Source: Taenia hydatigena
Taxonomy: Eukaryota; Platyhelminthes; Cestoda; Cyclophyllidea; Taeniidae
Assembly (NCBI GenBank): GCA_036345935.2
Contig: JADWOT020000001.1
Coordinates: 248,001 to 312,000 of the forward strand
Length of the DNA: 64,000 nt
Direction: 5' to 3'
This document shows positions 25,901-39,800 of the stretch, one piece after another (the first letter of the stretch is position 1; every line of letters starts with the position of its first letter). The position numbers and the translations under genes are program-made. The notes beneath the pieces are model-generated. The model made no database searches. It saw only the letters and a list, made by a program, of their open reading frames with translations, and was not told the DNA's origin.

Positions 25901-26701
25901 GAAATGAATAACTTGGAAAGACCTGGTTTACTTTGAGGGATTCATTGTTTCCCTTGACTTACGCAAGCAAAGGCTGTTTCATGATCTTGAACCTGGGAGC
26001 TTTTACATCGGTTACGGTAGTGTGGTCGAGTAGTACAGAATGCTTTGTACTCTCAAACACAGAACTCTTGGCACCTCGTTTTGCTGTAACTTGGTCTGGA
26101 CGAAATTCAAATAGCTTGTGGGCTCAAAGCTGTTGGTTAACTGCTCAATGTTTGATCAGCAGATTGGATCGCCGAAACTAAACCAGACTAGGCGTTGCCA
26201 TTTCTGCCGATAGGATAATGTGGGCAATTTTGGAATCCTTAGTTTCTGTTATTTTGCTATCTTGAAATGTTCCATGCTTTAGTGCTTTTTGATTCAGCTC
26301 TACTGATTAGCTTGAAGAACAGAAAACAAGGTAGCCAAGTGGTGTTGTAAGGTTTCTCTGGTTGCAAATGAATTTGAACACCCGCCTCTGTTTCTACCTC
26401 AATAGTTGCGTTTCACAACTGGCTATTCCACACAGCGTACAACCATGCAACTGTTAAATGCGATTGCGCTGAAGAGGTGACAATCAAAACTATTTAGAGC
26501 AACATTTTCAGGGAAATACGAACCATGAAACAATGTGCACCTCTCTTCCTCCCCTCCCTCCATCTTAGCGCCGTTTCTGAGAGAGAGGAAAGGAAACATC
26601 GGGTTGTTCTTGCGCAGCTCCCACTTGAGTCGTGTCGGGTAGGCTGATCTCAGGCGTATTTTTTGGGTCGTCATGGAATGAACAGTCGGGTCTGCTGTCC
26701 A

Positions 26702-26739
<38 letters not shown>

Positions 26740-29700
26740 CATTGCCGCCTGGAAATGAAGTGGTGGGTGGCTGGGATGTGTGGGGCATGTAGAAAGTGGA
26801 ACGGTTAGAGGTAGCCAACGATGTAGTGGTGGTTGGACGTTGGAATCGAAGGGGCGTTTGTCACGTCATCTCAGCTGGCAATCTAAAGTGCATGGTGGGT
26901 ATTTGCAAAACGAGGCGGGCAACAAGTTGACAGTTGGATAGTCTTTGCGCCTTTTCCCAATTCCATTGGCTGGCATGTGGGTGTAAACCGATTGTTTCCC
27001 CATCACTCGTGTCAAGCCCTATAGCCGAAAGTTGGTCCTGACACTCAACTGGCACGTCACTTACCATTGTCATCAAAATACTGCACCAACCTAGCTTTGA
27101 GCAAGTAATCGCAACAATCAGGTCTATTGTTTGAGCCATTTCTGAGCGTCACTTTCCACTAGCGTAAGTCATACCCTCGCAATGCTGCACCGGGAAGAAT
27201 GGTAGTGGTGTTTGGAATCACACCAAGGAAAGCAGAACAGAGGACGTTCCTATCCTCAATTGGCAAACGCATACACACAAGCGATTGGGTGGATTTCGAG
27301 GGTCTGCACAAGTTGAAACAAGTTGTTGCGAACATTGTCAAACGGGGTGTTGCACGAACTCGATGATCGAGTGATGCCTCTAAACCCCTCTGAAGGTATT
27401 AGATTGTGTCGCTTTGCTCTAGTAGAGTGGGCGGAGACCTTAAGGTTTTGGGAGTGGAGCATGTCCGAGGTGTCGGAAGGCGTGAGTTCATCACATTCGG
27501 TCGATTGGACATCTTACGAGGGCAAAAGATTTGTGGTTTGTTGGTGCATAGTTCTGAGTGCGGAGCCTTGAGTGGTTTTAATGGGGTTTGAGGTCCTTGT
27601 TGTTTGTGAGACGACTGGGAACTGTGTGGAGAGGGTGTTCTCACTGTTTTCGGAACACCCTGGAGGAGCGTGAATCCAATTGATTAGGTCAGCCCGACAT
27701 CGTTGCATTGCATGTAGCCTTTGGCATTTGTGGATGGCGCACTTCAGTGCGGTCTGTAGTCCTTGATACTTGTTGGCTTGTTCCTATGGATTGGCATTGA
27801 ACTGTTGGTTTTCTTGGCTGAATGTGCTAGAATAGCTGTGGGGGACATTGAAACCGTTGGAAGGCTTTTCATAGCCGGAATTCACTAGAACATCCTGAAT
27901 TCGTGAATTAGGTTGAACTTACACTTTTTCTTCTTGCAGCTTCGTAAGTTTTGAGTGTAGTAGAATTTTCCGGGAATCATGAGGTCCACTAGCAGAATCG
28001 GGTGGAATGGCTCGAAGTCACACGTATTCATCGACCCACTCTTTTCTAATCAGCCCCTCATCTCTAGTATCTGATAATAAAAGTACTAAAAGTAACTCGG
28101 ATTTTTTTCGGTGTTGCACAACGACCCGAAAATCTATTTCCCTTAACATTGTTCATAGACCGCTCGAATCTCGGACCTGGCACTGCGTGAATTGACTCCT
28201 CGAGGCATAGGCTGCCATCACGCGGGAATGCTGCGGCCCGACCGCTCCTTGGTGGAGCGTCTCTTTGGAGAGGGCTTGCTGAGGGTGCTAGTTTGCACTG
28301 CCACCCTCGCCTGGGGAGTCAATCTACCGGCCCATGCAGTGGTCATTAAAGGCACCCGCATTTACGATCCAGACCGCTCAGACTATGTCGATCTCGACAT
28401 CCTTGATGTCCTCCAGGTGCGTCTTTCTTTCATCTTTTAGACCTTGATTCACCGACTCCGGAGCTTTTGACTTATATCGGTTGATCCTCACTTTGAAGCG
28501 ATGAATTATTCTTATTATCATTGCTTATGTATTTACCTCGCATCTAGCTGGCCTATTTGCGAGTGGGTGAGTCGGTAAGTTTTACTCTAAGTTAATCACT
28601 ACTGCTTGAAAGGATTTTTGACTGACAACAGTGAAAAGTAAAGCACCAGACTGGTTTTTCTTTACTCCGATTGGGTAGACCGGTATCTCTTCTAGTAATT
28701 TTGATCCTTAATTAATAGATTGAGCGACTGATCATGAATGGGAATAACTTTAACTCGCAAGTTTCCGTTTAATTAAACCTATGGAATCCTGGAAAGCTTA
28801 CTCCTCTTGGTTCATCTCATGGTGGTCGGATTCTGTTACTTTCTACTACTAGAAAGCTGTGCAGTGGTTTTAAACCCTCAACTGCTTTAAAGTGAACCTT
28901 AGACATCGACTTAACAACTTGAATTTCTTCGCTTTATGTGGGTTTTTAAAGTCATTGCTTTTTTTGAACGCTTTGAGGTAGTCTAAATCTGTCAAATGCG
29001 GTTTCGTGGAGCACTGTAACCCGACACCTGACTCGTTTGTAAAATCTCTTGATTCAGTTCTTATTCATGAGTTGCACCGAACCGGTACGCCATCCTTGGC
29101 GATCTTGTTGATTGACGCCTAGGCGTAATTGAGTCTGGATCTAGCTTTCCTTATTAGCAGAAACGGGATGTAAAGCTAATCCATTTCTTTTACAATTGTC
29201 TTGATCAGATCTTCGGGCGTGCGGGTAGGCCTCAGTTCGATAAGTTTGGTCTGGCTACGATTATCACGACGCATGACAAGTTGGATCACTACGTTCGTCT
29301 TGTAACCAACCAAGTTCCAATTGAAAGCAACTTGCTGAGCAATCTCAACGATCATCTTAACGCCGAGGTGAAATGTTATTTATTGTTATCATTGCCCCTT
29401 GAGAGGTGCTCAATGGCTACTGTTTTTGATCGAAAGTTGATGTGGTTTTATTCAGATTGCCCTTGGAACGGTGTCCACCGTATCGGAAGCGGTAACGTGG
29501 CTTTCTTACACCTATCTTTTCGTCCGACTCACTAGATCTCCCCTTCATTATGGCATCACTCCAGCCATGCTCTCGGTGCGTTACATCGCTGCCCAAATGG
29601 CTTTCTTGGATTACCATCAACAAAGCTTTATTCCCTGTTTAGGAAGATCCCGATTTGACGCAATTTCTTACCAAAGTGGTTGAAGAGGCGGCGGCGGAGC

Positions 29701-32700
29701 TGGACTCTGCAGAGATGATTCGTTTCGAGCCTTCCACGGGACAAATGGCTTCCACTGACCGAGGACGTACAGCATCGCTGTACTACATCAGCTACGCCAC
29801 CGCTGCTCTTGTGCGCCAGCGCCTACACGCGTTGATGCGATTGCAAGACCTTATCGGACTGGTTGCAGAGGCCTCCGAGTTCGCGCAGATGAAGGTGCGC
29901 GACGAAGAAGAGGCTGAGTTGCAATATCTTTGCGACGAAGCTTGTAGGGTGATAGTGAAGAACCCCGGCACAGTGGAGGGTACTCTGGGTGTCAAGGTCA
30001 ATGTATTGCTGCAAGCACACATCTCTCGAGCTCGACCGACCACCCATTCTCTCGTCTCGGACATGTTCTATGTGCAGCAGAATGCGGGAAGACTGGCGAG
30101 GTATATTTTTGAGATTGCATTGAGACTCGCGTGGTCTGTTTGTGCCACATCTGCGCATCGTCTATCCAAGGTGATTCGTTGGAGCTTCTCATTTCATCCT
30201 CTTTCTTTTCATTTTCTTAACTCATCGCGATGCTTTATAGATGATTGAGCATCGCCTGTGGTACGATGCGACCCCGCTTTGGCAGTTCATCGACTCGAAC
30301 GTGGACAGTTGTCAATTATTGGATCGCGTAGATGCCCTTTCTCTGCGCGTGGACAGGATTCGGGAGTTGAATCCCAGCGAGCTCAGTGGGTTTCTCACTT
30401 TACATTGATGTCTCCTTCGCTTAATTTAATTGGTTTGAATTCCCTTCGTATTTCATTTATGCATGAACCGACGGATAACGAATCGGTATGACCTTAAAGG
30501 CATCACTGAAATTAATTTTTTGTTTCGTTTCTGATTACTCTTGCAACAATCATTGCAACGGCATTGAAGCGACCTGAAGTAAACTATGGTGTCGTTTTCC
30601 GTCACATTGAGAAGGTCCCTGAATTCAACAGTAGCCGTGCCTCCTTCCAATTTAGCACTCAAGTTCCCTCTGAAGACACCATTATTAGGGTATCCGCACC
30701 CGAAAACAGTTTTAGTGCCATCGTTAAAAAAACTTTTATCATTACCGGGGAGGTTAACTTCTGAGTACTTAAAAGGTCTTCAGGGCTCTCTGTTGCGACA
30801 ACTTCATTGCATTTCCACTCATTCATTTTTTGACCAAATTTTTGAATTAGGCAAAGTTTGCTGTAATTTATTAGCTCGCCTTTCTTCTTCCCTTTGCTAG
30901 GCGACATTCTGCATTATCAGGGCTTGCGCGGTGCTGAGTACATCTGCCGACTGGCCAGCTATTTGCCATTCCTCACACTAGCTGTGGACGCCCAACCGGT
31001 CACTCGCAGCATCCTCCGTATCACTGTCCGCCTCACTGCCGACTTCACCTGGATTGATCGCCACCACGGCAACGGTGGCGCTCTGCTCTACTGGCTTTGG
31101 GTGGAAGATCCCGACAGCGCTTGCATTTACCACTCAGAGGCCTTCGCATTGACCAAGAAGATGGTTGGTTGGGACTGTCTGTCGGAATGTCCTCTCTAAT
31201 TATGTACATTGTTCGTTTGGCTAGCTCGGTTTCTTTTTAGATGGTGAAGGCGAAAGACGGGCCACTGACAGAACTGGTCTTCACCATACCCATCCATGAA
31301 CCATTGCCATCACAGTACCTCGTCCGCTGCATATCAGATCGATATTTGGGCGTAGAAACTCTTGCTCCCGTCCATTTGCGCAACATCCTTCTCCCACAGA
31401 CTGACCCTCATCACAATGGTGAGCAACTGTTCCCTCTTTATGAAAACCTTTGCCTTTTAAGCGAAAATAAATTGAAAGTAATCATTGGCATACTTCATTC
31501 CCCACAACTTGCAGATCTTCTGCCGTTGGAACCGTTGCCAATAAGGGCATTGAATAACCCACATTACGAGGCGCTCTACTCCTTCACACATTTCAATCCC
31601 ATCCAGACACAAGTGTTTCATACCCTCTACTATCAGGATGTCAACGTGTTACTGGGGGCTCCGACGGGTTCAGGCAAAACGGCGATGGCCGAACTTGCCA
31701 TTTTCCGTGTTTTTAATGCTACTCCAGAGAAAAAGGTAAATAAGGGTCATTCATTGAGTCATTTCTTTTTCCCAGTGTGTATACATTGCTCCATTGAAAG
31801 CGCTTGTACGAGAACGAGTGGACGACTGGTCCGTTAGGATCGGCAAAAAACTCGGCAAGCGGTAAGTTGGTATCGATGGGAATTTTTGTCAATTTGGTCC
31901 GTGTTTCTTTAACAGAAGATCAAACCTCATTCGCCATTTGATTGGTTAATATCACTGACGGATTGATGATTGGAAATGGGTAAAATTGCTTCTGTAAAGT
32001 TATTTCTACGGACAGTTTGAACAATAGCAACTTTTCAATACATGCAGTGTGGTTGAGCTGACGGGTGATGTGAGTCCAGATGCCAGTCTCCTACGAACCG
32101 CGGATGTAATTGTGTCAACACCAGAGAAGTGGGATGGTGTTTCGCGAAGTTGGCGACAGCGCAACTACGTCCGTCAGATTGCTCTCATCGTGATTGATGA
32201 AATCCACATGGTCGGGGAGGATCGTGGTCCCGTTATCGAGGTGAGGTTGGTCGCTTACTTTCGTCTCCAGTAGTATGTTCGTAAAGTGTGCAATTTCTGA
32301 TTGACCAGGCTTGCGCTTTCAAGCTTTTTTGATCGTTTACTTTTTCCTTCAGGCAATTGTATCGCGAGCGAATTTCATTGCGAATCAGTTAAATACACAA
32401 GTTCGGATAGTGGGACTATCGACTGCGCTAGCTAATGCGGTGGACATGGCAGTGTGGTTGCGGGTGCCCCTCACTCCACTTGGTGTGGAGAGTGGCTGTA
32501 GTGGACGCGGCCTTTTCAACTTCCGGCCTTCTGTCCGTCCAGTGCCTCTAGAAGTCCACATTCAGGCCTTTCCTGGTCGACATTACTGCCCACGCATGGC
32601 TCTAATGAACAAGCCTATCTTCCAGGGTAAGACTTTTTAATTGCTTTAATTCGATGGCATTTCGTCAACGTGCGGTGTTTACTGTTGCAATCTAGTTATT

Positions 32701-35700
32701 TGGTTCAGTAGCAACTAATTAGTCCTACCAACCTAGAGTCATGTCGATGACAAAACATAGAACTCGTAGCAAACAAGTTGTTCGCAGTGTTACACTTATC
32801 CATTCTGTTCGTCATGGTCGGAATTATGCATTAGACTACATGCAGACTGAAGACTAACAGCCGATCGAGGAGGAGGAGGAGAATAGTAGTAATAGCAGTA
32901 TTGGGGAAGCAACGGTGGTCGTATGCATGCCATTCAGTGGTGGAGACAAAAACAATCCAAGTGGGGACAGCAAACCTTGAGAATTGGGGAAGAGGGAAGA
33001 AAACTGAATAAGTGAACAAAAAGTACTGGTAGCAATTTGGAAGTAGAAATTGCTATGAAAGCACTACAACTGATGTGATTTGTTTATCTAACCCAACAGC
33101 AATTCAAAGTCACTCGGCAAACAAGCCGGTGTTGGTTTTCGTGGCGAGTCGACGACAAACACGACGCACGGCGTTCGATTTGATCACCCACGCCTCATCG
33201 GACTGTTCGCCGCGTCGATGGCTTCACATGGATGTTGATGAGGCAGGTCTCCACTATTTGTTCGAGTCACTGATCAATCACGTACCCGTCGCATCGACTA
33301 CTGTTTGTTTATTGTGTTAGATGGAGGCCCTGGCATCAACGATGCGAGACCAAAACCTTCAAATAACCCTCCCCTACGGCATCGGTATCCATCACGCCGG
33401 CCTACGAGAAAACGATAGACGGATTGTGGAAGAACTCTTTGTTAATCAAAAAATTCAGGTGGGTTTTATGGTTTTGAAATGCATTTCACTTGATACTTCA
33501 GCTTTCAAGGATCCATAACACTTTCTGATTTTTTTCTCCTCTAAAGGTGCTAATAGCCACGTCAACATTGGCATGGGGCGTCAATTTTCCTGCTCACCTG
33601 GTGATTGTCAAGGGAACGGAGTATTTCGATGGGAAAACGAAGCGATACATCGACTACCCCATCACGGGTACATACAAAGTGTTTGTTTCTCTACCTAATA
33701 CTTAAGATGTGCTTATGTATATTTGCATGACTAGCTCCTGAGTTCGTGTTCACCTGTCATCGCTGCGGCACCCTTTTTTCGGCCATCATCGCCCACTTTC
33801 TGAATGCGGGTTTATTGGTCGTTAGAGTTTACATCGGTAGACTGGAAAGAAATTAATGTTTGTCTGTTTTTAAATTCGCTCTTTGTCGCAAAAGCTTTTT
33901 TGTGAGGAAGGTGCCTCAGACTTGTCCGACTGTTAAATATGGCTACTTAGGTATGTGGAAGTAGCCCTTCAGTCAAGTAAGCTCAAGCGCTAATGTTATT
34001 TCCTATATGACGGCCATCGGCTTGTTTGGACATCAGTGAAATGTTACGTTTGGCTTCCCAGATGTGCTGCAGATGATGGGTCGTGCTGGACGTCCACAAT
34101 TTGACACTGAGGGCAAGGCAGTGGTGATGGTGCAGGACACTAAGAAGGCATTCTACAAGCGCTTCCTTTACGAACCCTTCCCTGTGGAGAGCTGCCTTCC
34201 TCGCATCCTGCCCGACTACCTGAACGCCGAGGTCGCCTCTGGCAGCGTTGCTTCCATGCAGGCAGCCATGGAATGCATCACGTGGACTTTCTATTTCCGT
34301 CGCCTTCTCGTGAATCCTAAGTTCGTTTTTAACATCGTCTTCACTGAATTACCGTTGCTTATATCTAACTGAGTGTTTCTGTACAGCTACTACCATCTGG
34401 AAGACACGAGTGCAGCGAGTGTGAGTGCCTTCCTTTCCAAGGTCGTGTCTGATGCGGTGGAGCGATTGATGGACGCTGGTTGTATTGAGGTGGGTGAACC
34501 AGAATTTGACGAGATGAACACGAATGTCATTCCCCTCTACTCCACCGCGATGGGCCGACTCGCCTCCTTCTACTACATTTCTCACAAAACTATCCGTCTG
34601 TTCGCGCAGAGTCTTTCAACCACCACCAGCATTGAGGACCTCATCTATATCCTCTCGGTGTGTCTACTTGCTTCAGCACAAAATAGTGCCTGTTGAAGTG
34701 AAATGAGTAAAGTCCGTTTCGTTCAGATGAGTGAGGAGTTTGCGGATATCCCTGTGCGCCATGGAGAGGACGAGGTGAACGCAACCTTGGCAGGCGAAAT
34801 GCCACTGCGTTTGCGGGAGCCACCAGAGTCAGGGCACGCGAAAGCGCACCTTCTATTGCAAGCTCACCTCTCCCGAAAGACGGTAGGGCTGCCGGTGGCG
34901 GACTACATAACGGATACGGCGTCACTGCTGGAACAGACTCCGCGACTGCTGGCTGCTCTGCTCGACTGTGCCGCCCTTGGAGGGTACCTGGCGACGGCAT
35001 TGCGATGCATCCTTCTCGGGCAGATGATTGGACGCGCGCTTTGGCTCTCAGACTCGCCGCTACTACAACTTTCCTCCTCGATCGACTCCTCTCATCTTGC
35101 GGCTTTTCGACTGGGTGAAGATGTCTACGTGGAAACGTTGCCCCAGTTGTTGGAAGTGGCTGGTGCCCCACCTCAGTTCTCCGGGCTACGAGGTGTTATC
35201 GGGGACCTGATAGCTCCTGAAATCTTTGAACAGATTAGAAAGGTGAAGATGTGAAAATTTGTAGCAGTTTTGTGATGAAATTACGATTTATTTGATGTTA
35301 ATAATACATTAATGTCAAACCTTTGTAGTGCGGCTTCTCGATGCTTCGGGCTATTCGAGCTCTACCAAACGTACAATGGGGGTAATCTCTGCCAGCAAAA
35401 ATGGGTCTTTAGCTCATTATTTCACCACCATAAAGTGTTTAAAGTAGAACAATTTTAATCAAGTGATTAGGTCAAAGGAAATGGGATATTTTATGTAACA
35501 AAAGGTCCCCATTTCACTACTTCTAATATTGTTGGCGCCAGTATTCCTTCCTTCTTTTTTGGAAATCTGACCTTCATCCTTTCTTTCCTCCCAGACTCTT
35601 TTGTACTTACCAATCGTGTCCCTCCAAGTATCCCTGGCAGGGGGTCAAAGTGAAGAGAAGGTGCCCATAATTGGACTCGACGTCTCCCCAGAGGAAGCTA

Positions 35701-36196
35701 GACAACATCCTCTCGACGTGTATCCCGACACCGACTACGCACTTGTCGTCACCCTCAGCTATGAAAATACTCCCTCTTTAATGGTGGGCGCCAATTCCTA
35801 GTAGCCTCCTCGGTTACCACACATAAAGCAGAAGCACTACTTCCGTTTCAGCCTCGAGATCATGGGGGACGTCAACCACGCCCGCCCGGCTGGGTTGTAG
35901 TGTTGGGCGAACCGATGGGTGAGGGAGTGGACGAGGGCGGTCTTCTATTGGGCATGAAGAAAACAACCTTCAGAAGGAGTGCCACGCACGCCAACGTAGC
36001 CTCTTTGTCTTTCCGTTTCGACGACACGACGACTACCATTAACGGTGTACACGAACTGTCGCTCTACCTCATGTCTGACACCTTTTTATCGATGGATCAG
36101 CAGCTTTCCTTCTGCCTTCGCCTTCTTCCCGTGGAAGGCAAGGGAGACCAAGTTGGCGATGTGGAGGAACATGAAGAAGACATGTTGAACTCATGA
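16995..36196 (+). CDS. ASCC3: ASCC3, two-cassette Ski2/Brr2-like helicase (5' end missing)
   Basis: Helicase subunit of the ASCC complex, which splits collided ribosomes and opens DNA for alkylation repair. Exons: 16995-17924, 17995-18162, 19084-19350, 20095-20466, 21969-22109, 23618-24034, 25412-25546, 28159-28416, 29209-29367, 29456-29575, 29643-30170, 30241-30385, 30901-31163, 31241-31418, 31515-31735, 31776-31861, 32048-32240, 32353-32626, 33100-33242, 33321-33458, 33547-33667, 34062-34320, 34387-34657, 34727-35242, 35595-35783, 35852-36196. They give 2278 residues (human 2202). Cassette 1: APTGSGKT (20359), DEVH (23711), [24 protein letters not shown], then a Sec63 domain. Cassette 2: APTGSGKT (31658), DEIH (32196), [22 protein letters not shown], then a second Sec63 domain. 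Both ATPase sites look intact. All donors are GT except a GC after 33242. The frame is open upstream of 16995 without a Met, so a short first exon lies further 5'. Confidence 0.96.
26422..27873 (-). repeat. About 1.45-kb interspersed repeat, copy 1
   Basis: The minus strand matches 44008-45451 almost base for base along 1452 bp. It lies in ASCC3 intron 7, antisense to the gene. The shared part starts TATGAAAAGCC and ends GGAATA; both copies have TA at each end, which may be target or element. It contains a CA tract (26703-26737) and 24 bp (27487-27510 region) absent from the other copy. Several open frames of 60-90 codons are conserved between copies simply because they are near identical; none was recognised as a transposase, reverse transcriptase or gag. 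The element class is unknown. Confidence 0.9.
26703..26737. repeat. CA microsatellite inside the 1.45-kb repeat
   Basis: About 17 CA units. The same site in copy 2 (45120-45170) has about 25 units, so the tract has changed length since the copies separated. Confidence 0.95.
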
Positions 36197-36499
36197 ATGC
36201 CACCTCCCTGTGTATACCAGCCAAGTGATTTTTTTAGTAATTAATTTTCTTTTCATATCTAGTGAACCGGCCTTCTCAGTGAGTTGGGAATTTGACAATC
36301 GTACACCGACTTCATGTAGATAGGGCAACACCCTTCCACCTTGCGAAGAAATGTGGAAAATGACGGTATCCAGCGCTTATGGCATTGATTACCACTAGAA
36401 TGAGGCTCCTTCTTTTTTTGTTCATTGTTCGAAACCGTTTGTTAGCTCTTCGTTTTCACTTTTTAATTCAAAACCTGATCAAGACCGTCATAAAACCTG

Positions 36500-36505
36500 T
36501 TTATT
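36500..36505 (-). promoter_or_regulatory. Candidate poly(A) signal of the Rap GEF gene
   Basis: AATAAA on the minus strand, about 300 nt beyond the stop codon at 36808 and inside the 611-bp gap to the ASCC3 stop. It is the only canonical hexamer I noticed there for that gene. Confidence 0.5.
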
Positions 36506-36807
36506 GAATACAAGAAGATAATAATTCTTAAGAGACTAGGAAATAGTAGCGTTGGCATGGATAACGCGCATCCAAAAGCAACCAGGAAGGAAGTTCACGT
36601 TTCTCGGAGGGGGGAGGGAGGTGAGGGGGAAGGGGCAAAGAGCGCGGACGTAGAACGAAATCAACTAATCCACGCTCGCGTTTATGTACAAAGAAATGGC
36701 AATTGACATTCCAGTCGTTTCACCGTACCGGTCGACCATCTGAAGGGGAAAGGATAACCGTTAGTTGTGTTGAAATCAGGATAAAAGTCACCAGATTTCA
36801 AAAAGTA

Positions 36808-39800
36808 CTAGGAACCTTGTCCACGTGGCAGAGGCTGAACACCGGCGCCCAAATGCTGTTGATGTTGTTGCTGTTGTTGTTGCTTCATAGCCACAACCTG
36901 AAAGATTGAGGTACACAAAAGTGGGCAAATTGAGAGTCGACTCGAGCTGCGAGGGAAATGTGGTGAAATTCACCTCATGGTAGGAGGGAAGCGGTGGTCT
37001 TGGCATTATGCCTTGGGGCGAAGTGTGTCGGTGAACCAAAGCTGGCGAGGTGACCATTGGCGGCCCTCCCACACCACCCCGCGGAGGAGGCTCACTCGAT
37101 CTTCGTATGAACCCTCCACCACATCGCATCTGTTGTTGTTGTTGTTGCTGTTGCTGTTGCATCTTCAATACCATAGCGTAATCATACGTCGGTGGTTGTT
37201 TCGGTGGCATTGAGTGCTGAGGTGGCGGTGGCGGTGGAGGGGGCGGAGGAGGTGGCGGAGAATGAAATTTGCTCCGCTGCTGACTCGGCAATGCCATCTG
37301 TTGCTGGCGCGCCACCCACTGTGCTGCAGCCATCGCTGACGTTTGCTGCTGGTGCTGACGGTATTGTTGGTGTTGCTGGTGGAGTTGAAGGTGATAGACA
37401 TTGGCAGTGGTAGGAGGCATGTATCGACCCCTCTGACCCATCCTCTGATCTGATGCATAAGCGGGTATACCGTTGGACAGATAGTGTTGATAATGCATGC
37501 CATGGTGACAGTACTGTTGAGGATGCAACAGCTGCTGGTGATGATGATGATACTGTTGCTGCAGCGGATATGTTGGGACAGCGCACATCCGCATACGACG
37601 ACGCGAAGTTCGCTCCTGCAGAGCAATGAGTTTCCGAGCATCCTCAATTGACTGGTTTCCAAAGATGGAACGGTGAGAAGAGATGGTGGCGGTTGCAGTG
37701 GACGTGGGTACCATGGCAGCGGCTGTTGAAATGATGGCCGCTTGTGGTGGTGTCGGTGGCAGCTGAGATCTCGAAGGAGGAGATTCAGCCACGAAAGTTG
37801 GTTTTCCACCCACCACCGTCGTGGATATCGATGGTGGGTGCGAAAGTGATGCCGCGAGGACAGGTGTAGGGGTAGGAGTAGCCTCTTTGGAGGCAGCGCC
37901 GCCCGGCTCCGCCCGATGTGAAAGCTGCAACAACCGATCCAGGTCATCAGTTACCCGTAAACCCGCCATGTAGGCGCGCACTCGCAGGCGCATCAGCCAC
38001 GCCGAATACAACGCCTTCACTTTGGCTTTTTTAATCCCACCCCAAGCGCCTCCTCCAACATTTGGTACTGTCACCCGAGTTGGCGAAGAGCCAGCACCGG
38101 AGGCGGTGGAGAGGAGGAGGGAGGTGGCACCGCTCATCAACGAGGCAACACCTCCTCCCTCGGTGGACTTTTTTGGTTGCATATGTGAGCCTGGTATCAG
38201 AAAAGAGTTTAAAAACAGTAATGTTACTCATAACAAGTTAGCCATACCCAAATAAAATTGTACGTGGGTATTTGACCAACCTTGACTATTCACAGAGTCG
38301 GTAGTGGAGGACGTGGAAGTAGTGGAAATGTTGGAAGCAGAGGAAGTCGATGGAGGGGGTTGCTGTTGTTGTGGTGGTGGTGATGAAATATCGATTGTGG
38401 GGGCACCGCCACTGGCACCACCGGAAGCCAATAGAAAAGAGAGCTTAGTCGAGGTGCCTCCTGATTGGAGGAGGCGTTGGGCCAATGGGAGATCGTACTC
38501 GATGTCACACATTCGACGCAGGGAGCGAATCTAGCCAACAAACGAGATTCGATAGCGATTGCCATCGGGATAATGTGCTTGACTGATAAAATCCAATAGC
38601 ATCTACGGGACCTCCACTCCACTCAGCAAATTAACACTTTTGTTGAAGAATTACTTAAATAAAAAATTCCAATGACTGTTTTCTATAATTGTGCGCATTG
38701 AGCAAAAGCAACCATTTAATCCAGCCTTAGTGATAGTAACGAAGCCTTTAAACCTGTTGGATTAATCGGTTTGGAAATTCGATGGTTGGTGAGGAGCCAG
38801 CTAATCTTCACTGACCTCCTTGGCGAACATGCGCAGCTTGGCGAAGTTGATGAGTTGGGGGCAGGCGGACGAGGAGGCGGAGGTGGCGGCACTGCGTGAG
38901 GGGTTGCCTAGGTGAATGAAGGTTAGGTCTTTCAACACCAATGGCAGGTAGGGTAGGAGAGGGAAACACTGCGCCCCCGTTTGCGGCGACTGCGGCGGCG
39001 AGGTGAGAAGATTGCGGTAGTGTGCAAAGTTTCGTGAAGGGTCCAACACCAACTGTAGCATGGTAGACAGACAGTTAAACGAACGGACCGATGGCTCAAG
39101 TGAGGAGTGGAGAAGTATAAAGGTTGCAGTTGGGTGGATTGTCATGTAGAGAAAGTAAAGATGAATCGAAGGTAAAGTGCAAGTAGACAAAGAGGCGCAG
39201 AGGGCGTGGTGCGCCGTTTTAAGATCTTGTTCAGTTCCACATTTCACTTATATGAGGTGGATGGGTAGGTGGTTAGGCAGCCGTAGAGGCATTCACAATC
39301 CCTTCTCATTTAGCTTTAAGCAGACTTAGCCTAGAGCTCCACGCTGAGTCGCTAAAAGTGACAAATGGCAGCTCAGTCAGCTCAATTCTTACCACATGAC
39401 TGCGCATACTACGGCCTTCAGAATGACTTGGAAGAAATTGTTTCATTGAAACGTCAAAGGCAAGGGCGAGGGCAAGATAAGAAATAGTGAAGCGAATAAC
39501 TATTGTGAATATTGAAGGAGATTTTATAGTAAAAGTTAAACACCAAAAAATTGAAGAAAAAGAAGAGGAGATGGATCCGATGGATGGGAAAAAAAACGGT
39601 CAGACGGAGAGACGTACAGCGAGGTCGCGGCTCATCTTGACGTATTTGTTAGGCAGCCGCTCCCAGGTCTGCCGCAGACGTTCCACCGGTGACATTTGCA
39701 GTCCCACGAGGATGCAGAACATGGTGTTGAAGTTTCGCAGGTCTCTGCACAGCTTAGCTATCTGCAGCCAAAAAAGGCAGGGCAATGGCAAATGCGCACC

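Noticed and set aside
34641..35171. 176-codon minus-strand frame opposite ASCC3
   Set aside because: It lies opposite a well-conserved ASCC3 exon in GC-rich sequence where antisense frames stay open by chance.
37165..37947. 260-codon frame on the minus strand overlapping the Rap GEF tail exon
   Set aside because: It is a shadow of the repetitive coding exon in another frame; the used frame carries family motifs and closes the splice phase on both sides.
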